A stretch of DNA of 16,411 nucleotides from CAYWMP01 sp964459445 (lineage in GTDB: Bacteria; Desulfobacterota; DSM-4660; Desulfatiglandales; HGW-15): positions 1 to 16,411 of the forward strand of contig CAYWMP010000135.1 of the NCBI GenBank assembly GCA_964459445.1, read 5' to 3'. Below are positions 7,071 through 15,201 of the stretch, in pieces; position 1 is the stretch's first letter; each line of letters starts with the position of its first letter. The notes beneath the pieces are model-generated. The model did no database searches, was not told where the DNA came from, and was given only the letters and a program-made list of their open reading frames with translations. Position numbers and translations under genes: made by a program.

Positions 7071-8978
7071 ATGTGTGGCATTTGCGGCAAGCTGAGTGAT
7101 AAAGGCAATGGGATTAGTGAAGACCTCCTCAAAAAGATGTGCGATTCTCTTTCCTATCGTGGTCCCGACGACGAAGGCACCCTTATCTCTTTTCCAATGG
7201 CATTGGGCCACCGCAGGTTAAGTATCATAGACCTTTCCCCCGCCGGGCATCAGCCCATGAGTAACGAAGATGAAACCATCTGGCTCGTTTTCAACGGGGA
7301 GATATACGATTTCCAAGGGATTAGAAAGGAACTCAGATCAAAGGGGCACACCCTTAAGAGCCGCACGGACTCAGAAACGATTATTCATCTCTATGAAGAG
7401 GAAGGGGTCGGCTGCCTGAAACATCTGAATGGGATGTTTGCCTTTGCCCTTTGGGATAGCCGAAAGCAAAGGCTTTTATTGGCACGAGACCGTCTTGGCA
7501 TTAAGCCCCTTCATTACTATTGGGACGGACGGCGGTTCCTCTTCGCCTCCGAGATAAAAGCCATTCTTCAGGATCCCGAGATACCCAGGGAAATAGACTT
7601 TGAAGCGCTCGATCTCTATTTGACGCTGAATTATATCCCCTCGCCCTGGACCATTTTTAAAAACATCCGCAAGCTGCCACCGGGAGCTTACCTTGAATTG
7701 GATAGGGGCAAATTGTCCGTCGTTACTTATTGGGATCTCTCAGCCGACGACACCTCTCCGGGCCCTAGGGAGGACACCCTTGATTTCGATCTTCAAAAAA
7801 AGCGCCTTTTCGATCTTCTTGAGGCATCGGTAAAACGTCGACTGATAGCCGATGTCCCCCTCGGCGCCTTTTTAAGTGGCGGGGTAGACTCGAGTATCGT
7901 CGTCGGTCTGATGGCAAGGAACTCCTCCCGGCCCATAAAAACCTTTTCAATCGGTTATGAAGATCTTCCCTCCTTTGATGAAACCCATTATGCCCGTGAT
8001 GTGGCCGGGTTCAATCAGACCGATCATCATGAATTCAAGCTCAGCCATAGGGATATTCTCGATGCATTTCCTACAGTCCTCGAAAACCTTGATGAACCCT
8101 TTGCAGATTCTTCCGCAGTGCCCACCTATATTGTCTCAAGAGAAACAAGAAAGCACGTTACCGTGGCGCTTTCAGGGGACGGTGGAGATGAACTCTTTGC
8201 AGGATATAGAATGTATTTCGGGGAGTATTGGTCAAGGTACTATTCAAAGGTACCGGGTCTTTTGAGGAACGGCGTCATAGCCCCCATGATCAATTTCCTC
8301 CCGGATGCCCGGGACAAACCGAGCCTGGAAATCATAAGGAGGATGAAAAAATTTCTCAGGGGCATGAGCGCTTCTTTTCCCGAGCGTTTCTGCGGCTGGC
8401 GAGAAATCTTTCCCCTTTCCATGCGTCAAAAGCTCCTCAAGAGCCCACCTATAGAAGATTTTTATCTCGGACTCATCAATCGGTTGGTTGAAAAGGAGAA
8501 TTCCCGTTTCGACCGAGATACTATAAACTTAATGCTTTACATGGATATGAAGGGTTTGCTTCCGGGTGACATGCTCACCAAAGTGGACAGGATGAGTATG
8601 GTTAACTCCCTGGAGGTGAGAGTCCCTCTGCTGGACCATACGGTTGTTGAATATATATTCAAACTGAGCGGCAACGTAAAATTGAAGGCAACCAAAGGCA
8701 AGCATATCCTGATCGAAACCTTTAAAGATATTCTGCCGCCTGCCATTCACAACAGGCCAAAATGGGGCTTTGAGATGCCTATCGGCGCCTGGCTGAGGAA
8801 AGAGTTGAGATTTCTAGTTGATGAGTATCTTGATGAAGATGTCATAAGGAAACAGGAATTTTTTCACCATGACACCATAAAAGACCTGATAAACGACCAT
8901 ATGAGTGGCCGTCAGGACACCTCATGGCATCTCTGGAATTTGATTGTGTTTCAACACTGGTATAAAACCTATTTCTAG
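7071..8978 (+). CDS. asnB: Asparagine synthase, glutamine-hydrolysing
   Basis: It transfers the glutamine amide nitrogen to an ATP-activated carboxylate, nominally aspartate to asparagine. The start at 7071 is fixed by the catalytic N-terminal Cys (MCGICG): removal of Met exposes C2. A longer frame from a TTG at 7035 would bury this residue and would start inside the promoter -10. The class II glutaminase domain covers about 2-190, with R49 (RLSIIDL), N75-G76 (FNGEIYD) and D100 (RTDSE). The synthetase domain carries the pyrophosphatase loop SGGVDSS at 269-275 and SGDGGDELFAGY further on. At 635 aa it is of the longer bacterial type, some of which modify surface polysaccharide or peptide substrates rather than free aspartate. 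It leads a plus-strand gene train; the next gene begins 48 bases after its stop. Confidence 0.95.
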   Translation: MCGICGKLSDKGNGISEDLLKKMCDSLSYRGPDDEGTLISFPMALGHRRLSIIDLSPAGHQPMSNEDETIWLVFNGEIYDFQGIRKELRSKGHTLKSRTDSETIIHLYEEEGVGCLKHLNGMFAFALWDSRKQRLLLARDRLGIKPLHYYWDGRRFLFASEIKAILQDPEIPREIDFEALDLYLTLNYIPSPWTIFKNIRKLPPGAYLELDRGKLSVVTYWDLSADDTSPGPREDTLDFDLQKKRLFDLLEASVKRRLIADVPLGAFLSGGVDSSIVVGLMARNSSRPIKTFSIGYEDLPSFDETHYARDVAGFNQTDHHEFKLSHRDILDAFPTVLENLDEPFADSSAVPTYIVSRETRKHVTVALSGDGGDELFAGYRMYFGEYWSRYYSKVPGLLRNGVIAPMINFLPDARDKPSLEIIRRMKKFLRGMSASFPERFCGWREIFPLSMRQKLLKSPPIEDFYLGLINRLVEKENSRFDRDTINLMLYMDMKGLLPGDMLTKVDRMSMVNSLEVRVPLLDHTVVEYIFKLSGNVKLKATKGKHILIETFKDILPPAIHNRPKWGFEMPIGAWLRKELRFLVDEYLDEDVIRKQEFFHHDTIKDLINDHMSGRQDTSWHLWNLIVFQHWYKTYF

Positions 8979-9026
8979 CAGGCTGACGAAAAACGCCATT
9001 TTCAAATAACCGCAAAAACCATAGCC

Positions 9027-10103
9027 ATGACAAAACGATCTTTCAGGTTTTCATCTACCCAAGTCCTCCTATTTGCGCTTCTATTATACTTCCTGCTTTT
9101 TGTCTCCGGGTGCCGTTTGGGCTATGTCCTCCATGTTGGAGTGGGCCAATTCAAACTCATCCAAAACTCTATCCCCGTGACCCAGGCATTGGAGGGCCAT
9201 GTTCTTTCTCCGGAACAGAAGGATCGCCTTCGTCTTGTTGCCGATATTAAGGCCTTTGGGGAGGTGCGGTTGGGTTTGATGAAGACGGAAAACTATCAAA
9301 CCATCTATATGAAATCACCCCGCGACCCCATCTATTTCGTTTCTGCCTGCCCAAAAGACAAACTTATCCCCATGACATGGTGGTTTCCCGTAATCGGAGA
9401 TGTGCCCTATCTCGGGTTCTTCGATCTCAAAAACGCAAAGGAGGAGAAAGCAAAACTGATCAAGAAAGACCTCGATGTGCTCTTGGGCACCGCAGACGCC
9501 TATAGCACCCTGGGGTGGTTTCAGGATCCCGTGACTCTAAACCTCCTTGAAGGCTCCCTATTGGAACTCACGGAGATTATCATCCATGAGATGACCCATA
9601 CGACATTCTATGTGAAGGGACAGGGCGCTTTTAATGAAGGCCTAGCCTCCCTTGCAGGCAAGATAGGCGCCTTTGAATTTTTGAAGGAAACCTATGGAAG
9701 CACACATCCTCAGACGGTTGAGGCACGGCAGTTAATCGAGGATGAGCGCATCTTCGCTTCCTACCTGAATACGCTATTGGTGAGGTTGAATCGGCTTTAT
9801 GGGTCGTCTTTGGGTTATGAGGAAAAACTCCGGAAGAGAGACAAGATTTTCTCGAACGCCATAAAGGATTTCGAGATGATTAAACCCAAGCTTCAAACAG
9901 ACCGCTTCAGCCAATTCAGTGATATGACTCTGAATAATGCCAGCATTATTTCCATTGCCCTCTATCATCAACACTTCAATCTCTTTGAGAGGATTTTCAA
10001 TAAAAACGAATCATCCGTTAATGAAACACTCCGCTTTTTTAAAGAACTCGCTGAAAAAGAAGGAGATCTGCTGACCCTGTCAAGGGAATGGCTAAAAGAG
10101 TAA
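9027..10103 (+). CDS. Putative zinc aminopeptidase, lipoprotein (Aminopep family, PF10023)
   Basis: This looks like a predicted zinc peptidase anchored to a membrane outside the cytoplasm. The N-terminus is a lipoprotein signal: a basic start, a hydrophobic stretch at about 12-26 and the lipobox VSGC with lipidated C29. The gluzincin motif is H187-E188-x-x-H191, followed after 12 residues by E204 in NEGLAS, the third zinc ligand. The 358-aa length fits the family, which is annotated as aminopeptidase largely from this motif; substrates are not known to me. There is no clear Shine-Dalgarno before the ATG, but the signal peptide supports the start. It lies 48 bases after asnB and 10 before the YdbH-like gene, so it is probably co-transcribed with an envelope-maintenance system. 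Confidence 0.88.
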   Translation: MTKRSFRFSSTQVLLFALLLYFLLFVSGCRLGYVLHVGVGQFKLIQNSIPVTQALEGHVLSPEQKDRLRLVADIKAFGEVRLGLMKTENYQTIYMKSPRDPIYFVSACPKDKLIPMTWWFPVIGDVPYLGFFDLKNAKEEKAKLIKKDLDVLLGTADAYSTLGWFQDPVTLNLLEGSLLELTEIIIHEMTHTTFYVKGQGAFNEGLASLAGKIGAFEFLKETYGSTHPQTVEARQLIEDERIFASYLNTLLVRLNRLYGSSLGYEEKLRKRDKIFSNAIKDFEMIKPKLQTDRFSQFSDMTLNNASIISIALYHQHFNLFERIFNKNESSVNETLRFFKELAEKEGDLLTLSREWLKE

Positions 10104-10113
10104 AACCATCACC

Positions 10114-13100
10114 ATGAGTCCTAAGAAAAGGATCCTTTTAGCACTCTGTCTGGCCGTTGCCATGATTTCGCTGGCCCTTGTCGGAACGGCTCTTTACATT
10201 TACAACAATCCATCAAGCATTAAGGGGCTTCTGGAAAGCTCCCTTTCACAATTCACCGGCGGCTCTTTCTCTATCAAATCATTGCATTACTCCCTTAGAC
10301 CATTGAGCGTCCGGGCAGAAGGTTTGACTCTCCAGCCTGGTTCAACAACGCAGGGTCTTCACATGGAAATTCCTCTTATCGAAGCAGGAATGACCACTCA
10401 AGGATCTTTTGGTCAAAAGACTCTCCTCATTGAAACGATCAAGGTCCATGAGCCAAGGCTTCAAATTGAAGAGGCTGCGATACTCCCCAACCTGAAGCCA
10501 GAGGTGAGAGGGCCTTCAAGTCTATCCCGTCTGTTAATGGGCGGGTTTGCGCTGCTCTTTTTCCGTGATATCAAGCTTAAGGCTGCCGAAATGGTCAATG
10601 GCACGGTCACCAGCCAACTTGCCGACCAAACCATCCAACTTCAGGACATTAATGTGCAGTACGCACCTGAACAACAGATTGAGATAACCTGTAAAGGCCA
10701 TGCTCAATGGCCGGAAAGGGATTTGAAGCTTATTGCGCATCAAATAGAAATCACCACGGCAGCGGGTTTGTCGTTGACCAGAGGCAAAACCGGAGCAAGT
10801 CTAAACATTCGGAAAATGAATCTTCAAAGCACGAAAGCAGATGTAGATAACATTCATCTAAAGGCCAATCTCATCTATGACCATGAAGCCGGAGTCATGG
10901 GATTTGAGAATTTGGAAACAAACATCCTTGGGTTAAACCCGCGAATCAATGACAAGGCCCAAGTCCCGCCCTTAGATATTCAGATTCGAACAAGGGGCTT
11001 CTTTAATTTGAGTGAACGCCGTCTGAATGCCCCTGAAATCCTTTTGACTATGAGCAGCAGGCACCAAAAGGACTCTAATAAGATATTGCATGCGAATGCT
11101 TCATTTGACATGGGTTTTAAGCCTTCTGAAATCCTAAAAGCCGGATTGAAGGACGTAAGAATCTTTCCTCAGGGTTTGCCGCCCTATGTTCAGGAAATAG
11201 GACTGTCCGTTCCCTCCGGCCTTGATATCTCAGGCCCCGTTAACCTCAAGGGCACTTTTGAGGGCCTGGGGAGTCCGAAAGGGTGGAATTGGAAGTGCGA
11301 TCTTCAAGCCCAAACCAAAGACAATGAACTCTCATATAAGGATGGAGGGATTACTATAGGCGGCAAACTATCGTATAGCGTCAAAGCGCAAGGTTCTTTT
11401 CCGAATGTGTTGCTCTCAGGAAATATTAAGGGTGATCAAATAGATATTCACCATAAGGGACTGACTCTGGCACCTTTTCGGGCAACTGCGGCCTTCTCTG
11501 GCATTCATCCTATCTATCGGATTGAAAAGTCACTGTTTGATTTACCAATGGCCAGGATCATGGCAGGAAACCAAGAAATCCATATAAAAGATGCCGAGAC
11601 GCGGTTTCTGAATGGAGAGTTGGACGTCGCTCAAATGTCATTGGATCTGTCCACGGTCGAGGTTATTTCTGATCTCAATGTAAAGGGAGAAAGATTTTCC
11701 CTCTCGGCTGAACGGGTGGATTTGGCAACAACAGGATTTCGTCTGAATCAATCAGACGGCAGGATCGATACCCTGTTGACGGAAATGAGCACCCTGATTC
11801 CCCAAGGACGCGTCATGGCCATGGGAAAGGAGATCTTGATAAAGGATATAAAAACGGATTGGCACAATATTCTGTTCATGAGTGGGGATGATTTAACTCT
11901 CGAAATACCCGAATTTCGTTTTCATTCCGATCTGATAAGAAACCTCAAGGCATCCCTGAGCATGAATAAAGCAAAAACAATCATGACCCTGCAGGGAAAA
12001 GATATTGGGCTTATCGATACGGCAAAACGCCTGGATCTTATTCCTAAAGGCTGGCAATTGAGCGGGGAAGATTCCCTTAATGCCAGCATCAGCCTGGGTG
12101 CCGATACAATTCCGGAATTCGATGTGTCCTTGGGATTGGACAAAATCGCCCTTCAAAATCAGGAAGGGAATTGGATGGGCGAAAAGATCTCTTTGATCGC
12201 TCGGGCTGCCGGCGATGTGACCTTAAAAGATTTCTCGGCTTCAACCAGGGCATCCCTTGAGGTGAAAGGGGGTGAGATGCTTTATGAAGAGTTTTATTTC
12301 GATTTTGGCAAAAACAATCTCTCGTCTATCTATCAAGGGACCTATCGGGCCTCCGACAAAATGATTGAAATCGCCGATCTGAAGGTAGCCATGGAAGAAA
12401 TTCTGTCCGTCAATCTGAGCGGTACTGCCTCCCTGGACAGTCCTCACCCCGCGATTGATTTTGATCTGCAAATCCCGCCCATTCCTCTAAAGCCTGGGTA
12501 CCGCCAATTCGTTGTTGAACCCTTTCAAACAAAGCAACCCTTTCTAGCAAAGATGGAAGTGGACGGTAAGATCTCATCGAACTTGAAACTCACTGGCCGT
12601 GGAAATGATTGGAACATTAAAGGTCGTTTCAAGTTGAGTGAAGGAAAACTCGAATCCATTGAAAGAGGGATTGATTTACAGGGCATCGATCTGGATCTAC
12701 CAGTTTGGTACCAAGCCCCTAAAAGCTCCAAAAAAAGCCAGATGATCGAAGGGAAGCTCGATATTCAAGGGATTTATCTTCCGATAATCGGAGAACAATC
12801 CATATCCCTGCCTCTAGTTGCCGGTCCGAATACATACTCGGTGCCCTCCCCTACTGTTCTTAAGTTTCACGGGGGACGAGTTGTGCTGGATCCCATTACC
12901 TTTTTAGATGTCTTTGAACCCAACAGATCCATAACCACGAGCCTCAAGTTTGATGAAATTAGCGTTAGCCCCCTTCTGTCGGAAGTCTGGAAACGCCCCA
13001 TCGAAGGATCTATAGGCGGCGCCTTGGAACCGATCCGGTTCTCCGGCAATGCATTCAAAAGTGAGGGTGATATTCAAATAAGGGCCTTCGGTGGGTCCAT

Positions 13101-13647
13101 CACCATATCGGATCTGGGGGCATCTGGGATTTTTACGTCCGCCCCGGTGTTGCGGTTGAATGCCACGTTTGATGATCTCACTTTAGCGGATATAACAACA
13201 GATACCTCATTTGGACGGATTGAAGGGATACTTTCAGGCCATGCCAATGATCTCCATATTGCCTATGGGCAACCCCAAAGTTTTGATTTACTGATGGAGA
13301 CCGTTAAGAAAAGGGGGGTATCTCAGAGAATAAGTGTTAAAGCCATAGACAACATTGCACGCATTGGGGGGGGGCAAAGCCCTTTTATGGGTTTGGCCGG
13401 CGCCTTCGCAACGCTTTTTCGTGAATTCCCCTATAAGAAAATCGGGGTTCATGCATCCCTGGAGAACGATCTCTTCAAAATCAACGGGACCATAAAGGAA
13501 GGCGGGCAGGAGTATCTGGTGAAAAGGAGTGGTATTTCTGGTGTAGATGTTGTAAATCAAAATCCTGATAACCGCATCAGGTTTAAGGATATGGTTAAAA
13601 GAATTATGCGGGTCACCTCGTCAAAAAGTGGACCTGTTGTCAAATGA
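10114..13647 (+). CDS. YdbH/AsmA-like inner-membrane protein of an envelope lipid bridge
   Basis: This is a 1177-aa protein with one N-terminal membrane helix (about 6-29) and a very long, beta-rich periplasmic part. That is the layout of AsmA-like proteins (TamB, YhdP, YdbH), thought to form hydrophobic grooves that carry phospholipid between membranes. The C-terminal region (about 965-1110) contains a run ending in GVSQRISVKAIDNIARIGGG. The assignment to the YdbH branch rests mainly on the next gene, which encodes a YnbE/YdbL-like lipoprotein, as in the E. coli ydbH-ynbE-ydbL operon. E. coli YdbH is shorter, about 880 aa. The start is 10 bases after the previous stop with no Shine-Dalgarno, suggesting translational coupling. 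A run of nine Gs at 13366-13374 encodes G1085-G1087. It could instead be a general AsmA-like protein. Confidence 0.72.
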   Translation: MSPKKRILLALCLAVAMISLALVGTALYIYNNPSSIKGLLESSLSQFTGGSFSIKSLHYSLRPLSVRAEGLTLQPGSTTQGLHMEIPLIEAGMTTQGSFGQKTLLIETIKVHEPRLQIEEAAILPNLKPEVRGPSSLSRLLMGGFALLFFRDIKLKAAEMVNGTVTSQLADQTIQLQDINVQYAPEQQIEITCKGHAQWPERDLKLIAHQIEITTAAGLSLTRGKTGASLNIRKMNLQSTKADVDNIHLKANLIYDHEAGVMGFENLETNILGLNPRINDKAQVPPLDIQIRTRGFFNLSERRLNAPEILLTMSSRHQKDSNKILHANASFDMGFKPSEILKAGLKDVRIFPQGLPPYVQEIGLSVPSGLDISGPVNLKGTFEGLGSPKGWNWKCDLQAQTKDNELSYKDGGITIGGKLSYSVKAQGSFPNVLLSGNIKGDQIDIHHKGLTLAPFRATAAFSGIHPIYRIEKSLFDLPMARIMAGNQEIHIKDAETRFLNGELDVAQMSLDLSTVEVISDLNVKGERFSLSAERVDLATTGFRLNQSDGRIDTLLTEMSTLIPQGRVMAMGKEILIKDIKTDWHNILFMSGDDLTLEIPEFRFHSDLIRNLKASLSMNKAKTIMTLQGKDIGLIDTAKRLDLIPKGWQLSGEDSLNASISLGADTIPEFDVSLGLDKIALQNQEGNWMGEKISLIARAAGDVTLKDFSASTRASLEVKGGEMLYEEFYFDFGKNNLSSIYQGTYRASDKMIEIADLKVAMEEILSVNLSGTASLDSPHPAIDFDLQIPPIPLKPGYRQFVVEPFQTKQPFLAKMEVDGKISSNLKLTGRGNDWNIKGRFKLSEGKLESIERGIDLQGIDLDLPVWYQAPKSSKKSQMIEGKLDIQGIYLPIIGEQSISLPLVAGPNTYSVPSPTVLKFHGGRVVLDPITFLDVFEPNRSITTSLKFDEISVSPLLSEVWKRPIEGSIGGALEPIRFSGNAFKSEGDIQIRAFGGSITISDLGASGIFTSAPVLRLNATFDDLTLADITTDTSFGRIEGILSGHANDLHIAYGQPQSFDLLMETVKKRGVSQRISVKAIDNIARIGGGQSPFMGLAGAFATLFREFPYKKIGVHASLENDLFKINGTIKEGGQEYLVKRSGISGVDVVNQNPDNRIRFKDMVKRIMRVTSSKSGPVVK
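13366..13374 (+). repeat. Nine-G homopolymer inside the YdbH-like gene
   Basis: Nine consecutive Gs encode three Gly residues in frame. Such tracts are prone to slippage. A change of one base would remove about the last 90 residues of the protein. Confidence 0.95.
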
Positions 13648-13715
13648 ATTATGCCAGTTAAAAAATTCAAAGGGACTTACTGGCCACTGACTTTTTTCTT
13701 TATTAGGAGGATACC

Positions 13716-14264
13716 ATGAGAACCTATTTGAAGCCTCTTTCGTTGGTTATTATAGTGACGACTTTCTTCATCTTTGCTTGCGTAACCATCAATATCTATT
13801 TCCCTGCTGAGCAGGTGGAATCCGTTGCGGAAGAAATCGTTGACGAAATTAGAGGAAAAAAATCAGACAGCAAGAATGACTCGTCCCTCCATAAACAATA
13901 CGCCCCTATTCGTGAGGCCCTCATCGCGTTTATGGCTTCCCCCGCTTGGGCCCAGGATGTCACATCCGTATCCAACGCTACTATTCGTGCCCTAAAGAAC
14001 AAAATGAAAGCACGTTTCAGTCAGATGAAACCCTACTACCAAAAGGGGATGCTGAAAGAGGGCGGCAATGGTTTTGTGTCAGTTGCGAGCACGGAGGGAT
14101 TGGGCCTCAAGGATAAGCGTGACTTGAACAATCTTGTCAGCGCAGAGAACCAGGACCGTAAGACACTCTATCAAGAAGTCGCAAAGGCCTTGAAGATAGA
14201 CGCCGGCCAAGTGGGCAGGATCGCGGAAATCTTTGCTACTGAATGGCAGAAATCCGTTCAATAA
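13716..14264 (+). CDS. YnbE-like lipoprotein head fused to a YdbL (DUF1318) domain
   Basis: This is a 182-aa exported lipoprotein and the likely partner of the YdbH-like protein. Residues 1-21 form a hydrophobic signal ending in the lipobox FIFAC, with C22 lipidated. Just after it, VTINIYF (23-29) and an amphipathic helix (about 32-46) resemble the short YnbE-type strand that pairs with YdbH. Residues 58-81 contain a second hydrophobic stretch ending ASPAWAQD, which looks like a leftover signal-peptidase site. Residues about 110-178 fit DUF1318/YdbL: a glycine-rich turn, NLVSAENQDRKTLYQEVAKAL and a terminal helix. In E. coli these are two proteins, YnbE and YdbL. AGGAGG sits five bases before the ATG. 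The next gene starts on the base after its stop. The DUF1318 call is solid; the YnbE equivalence is inference. Confidence 0.82.
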   Translation: MRTYLKPLSLVIIVTTFFIFACVTINIYFPAEQVESVAEEIVDEIRGKKSDSKNDSSLHKQYAPIREALIAFMASPAWAQDVTSVSNATIRALKNKMKARFSQMKPYYQKGMLKEGGNGFVSVASTEGLGLKDKRDLNNLVSAENQDRKTLYQEVAKALKIDAGQVGRIAEIFATEWQKSVQ

Positions 14265-14975
14265 ATGGAAAAAATTCCCTCTGAAACTTACGACGAGTAC
14301 ATCAAGGCCCTGATGGATATAAGCCGGGCCATCACATCCGATCTATATCTCGAGGATATCCTTAAACTCATAGTAATGGTTACGGCCAAGGTTACCGGCG
14401 TTGAAATCTGCTCTCTTTGGCTCATCGATGAAGGCACAGACCCGCCGATCATTAGCTTGAAGGCAACACAGGCCATAGATCCGGACTATTTGAAGGACCG
14501 GTCTCTTAATATGAATGAAGGGGTTGTCGGTTTTGTGGCCACCAATAAACGACCTCTCATCCTGGAAAACGTCCTCAAGGAACCGCGCTTTAAAGAGAAG
14601 GAGATGGCCCGAAAGCTGGGTCTTGTTTCCATGCTCAGTGTGCCTCTTCAAGTCAAAGACGAGGAGATCATAGGGGTGTTAAATTGCTTTACAGCCGAAC
14701 CCCACAGTTTCTCTAATACTGAAACCAACCTCATTACTGCTGTCGCAAACCAGGCAGCAGCCGCCATACTAAACACCGAACTCATGGTGAAAACCAAAGT
14801 CATTCAAGAGGAACTTGAAACCCGTAAGCTCGTAGAACGGGCAAAAGAGGTCCTTATGCGGAGACGCAACATGACAAGCGTTCAGGCCTATCGTTGGATT
14901 CAAAAACGCAGCATGGATTCAAGGAAATCCATGCGACATGTCTCTGAAGCCATCCTCATATCCGACGAACTATAA
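14265..14975 (+). CDS. GAF-ANTAR RNA-binding antiterminator
   Basis: This is a predicted regulator that binds nascent RNA and prevents transcription termination. Residues about 20-170 form a GAF sensor domain (SLWLIDEG, GVVGFVATNK, SVPLQVKDEEIIGVLN, ANQAAAAILN). After a short helix, residues 182-234 match the ANTAR domain: a three-helix RNA-binding fold with LVERAKEVLM, QAYRWIQKRSMD and HVSEAIL. ANTAR proteins such as NasR, AmiR and EutV recognise paired hairpins with AnnGnn hexaloops. No DNA-binding or receiver domain is present, so the signal is probably a small molecule or redox state sensed by GAF. The ATG directly abuts the TAA of the DUF1318 gene, indicating coupling to the envelope operon. 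Immediately downstream is a leader with two such hairpins overlapping a terminator, before a glutamate-synthase-type gene; this is the probable target. Confidence 0.93.
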   Translation: MEKIPSETYDEYIKALMDISRAITSDLYLEDILKLIVMVTAKVTGVEICSLWLIDEGTDPPIISLKATQAIDPDYLKDRSLNMNEGVVGFVATNKRPLILENVLKEPRFKEKEMARKLGLVSMLSVPLQVKDEEIIGVLNCFTAEPHSFSNTETNLITAVANQAAAAILNTELMVKTKVIQEELETRKLVERAKEVLMRRRNMTSVQAYRWIQKRSMDSRKSMRHVSEAILISDEL

Positions 14976-15050
14976 TCCTCCCACCCCCTACACCCGATAT
15001 TCTCTAATATTAGTGATACTTAAATCCCAAACTAATCTTAACAATTTACC

Positions 15051-15079
15051 TTGACAACCCCATTAAGTATGACTAAAAA
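15051..15079 (+). promoter_or_regulatory. Sigma70-type promoter of the glutamate-synthase-like gene leader
   Basis: A consensus TTGACA (15051-15056) is followed after 17 bases by TAAAAA (15074-15079), a 4/6 match. Transcription would start near 15086, about 20 bases before the first hairpin of the leader. Confidence 0.7.
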
Positions 15080-15108
15080 TGGCGGACTCAACTGAAGTAC
15101 CAATTGAA

Positions 15109-15155
15109 TTCCGCACAATGACGTGCGGAAAAATATGCATCAGACAAAGGCGTCT
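15109..15155 (+). promoter_or_regulatory. Predicted ANTAR-binding RNA: tandem AnnGnn hexaloop hairpins P1 and P2
   Basis: P1 is an 8-bp stem, TTCCGCAC (15109-15116) with GTGCGGAA (15123-15130), closing the hexaloop AATGAC (15117-15122). P2 is a 4-bp stem, AGAC (15142-15145) with GTCT (15152-15155), closing the hexaloop AAAGGC (15146-15151). Both loops have A at position 1 and G at position 4, the bases known to define ANTAR targets, and an 11-base linker joins them. The 3' arm of P2 is also the 5' base of the terminator that follows, so the two cannot form together. The adjacent GAF-ANTAR protein is the likely ligand. The short P2 stem would need protein to be stable. Confidence 0.8.
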
Positions 15156-15196
15156 TTTTCTCCATTTCTCAAATGGGGAAAAGGGCGTTTTTTTTT
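15151..15196 (+). terminator. Leader intrinsic terminator upstream of the glutamate-synthase-like gene
   Basis: The arms 15151-15167 and 15171-15187 can form 17 consecutive pairs, including a few G:U, around a 3-base loop. Nine Ts follow (15188-15196). It lies after the leader promoter and about 150 bases before the start codon, so it would stop transcription before the gene unless P2 forms first. Confidence 0.9.
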
Positions 15197-15201
15197 TGAA
15201 C

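Noticed and set aside
13653..13684. Inverted repeat GCCAGT/ACTGGC before the DUF1318 gene as a terminator
   Set aside because: The stem is only 6 bp with a 20-base loop, and no T-run follows directly. The gene spacing suggests one transcript.
15010..15036. ATTAGT/ACTAAT inverted repeat as an operator
   Set aside because: It is six bases per arm in an AT-rich stretch and could easily be chance. There is no second copy to support it.
15083..15104. Alternative first ANTAR hairpin before P1
   Set aside because: The best pairing, around GGACT and AGTACC, needs a bulge and gives a 7-base loop without the A1/G4 pattern. P1 and P2 at 15109-15155 fit much better.
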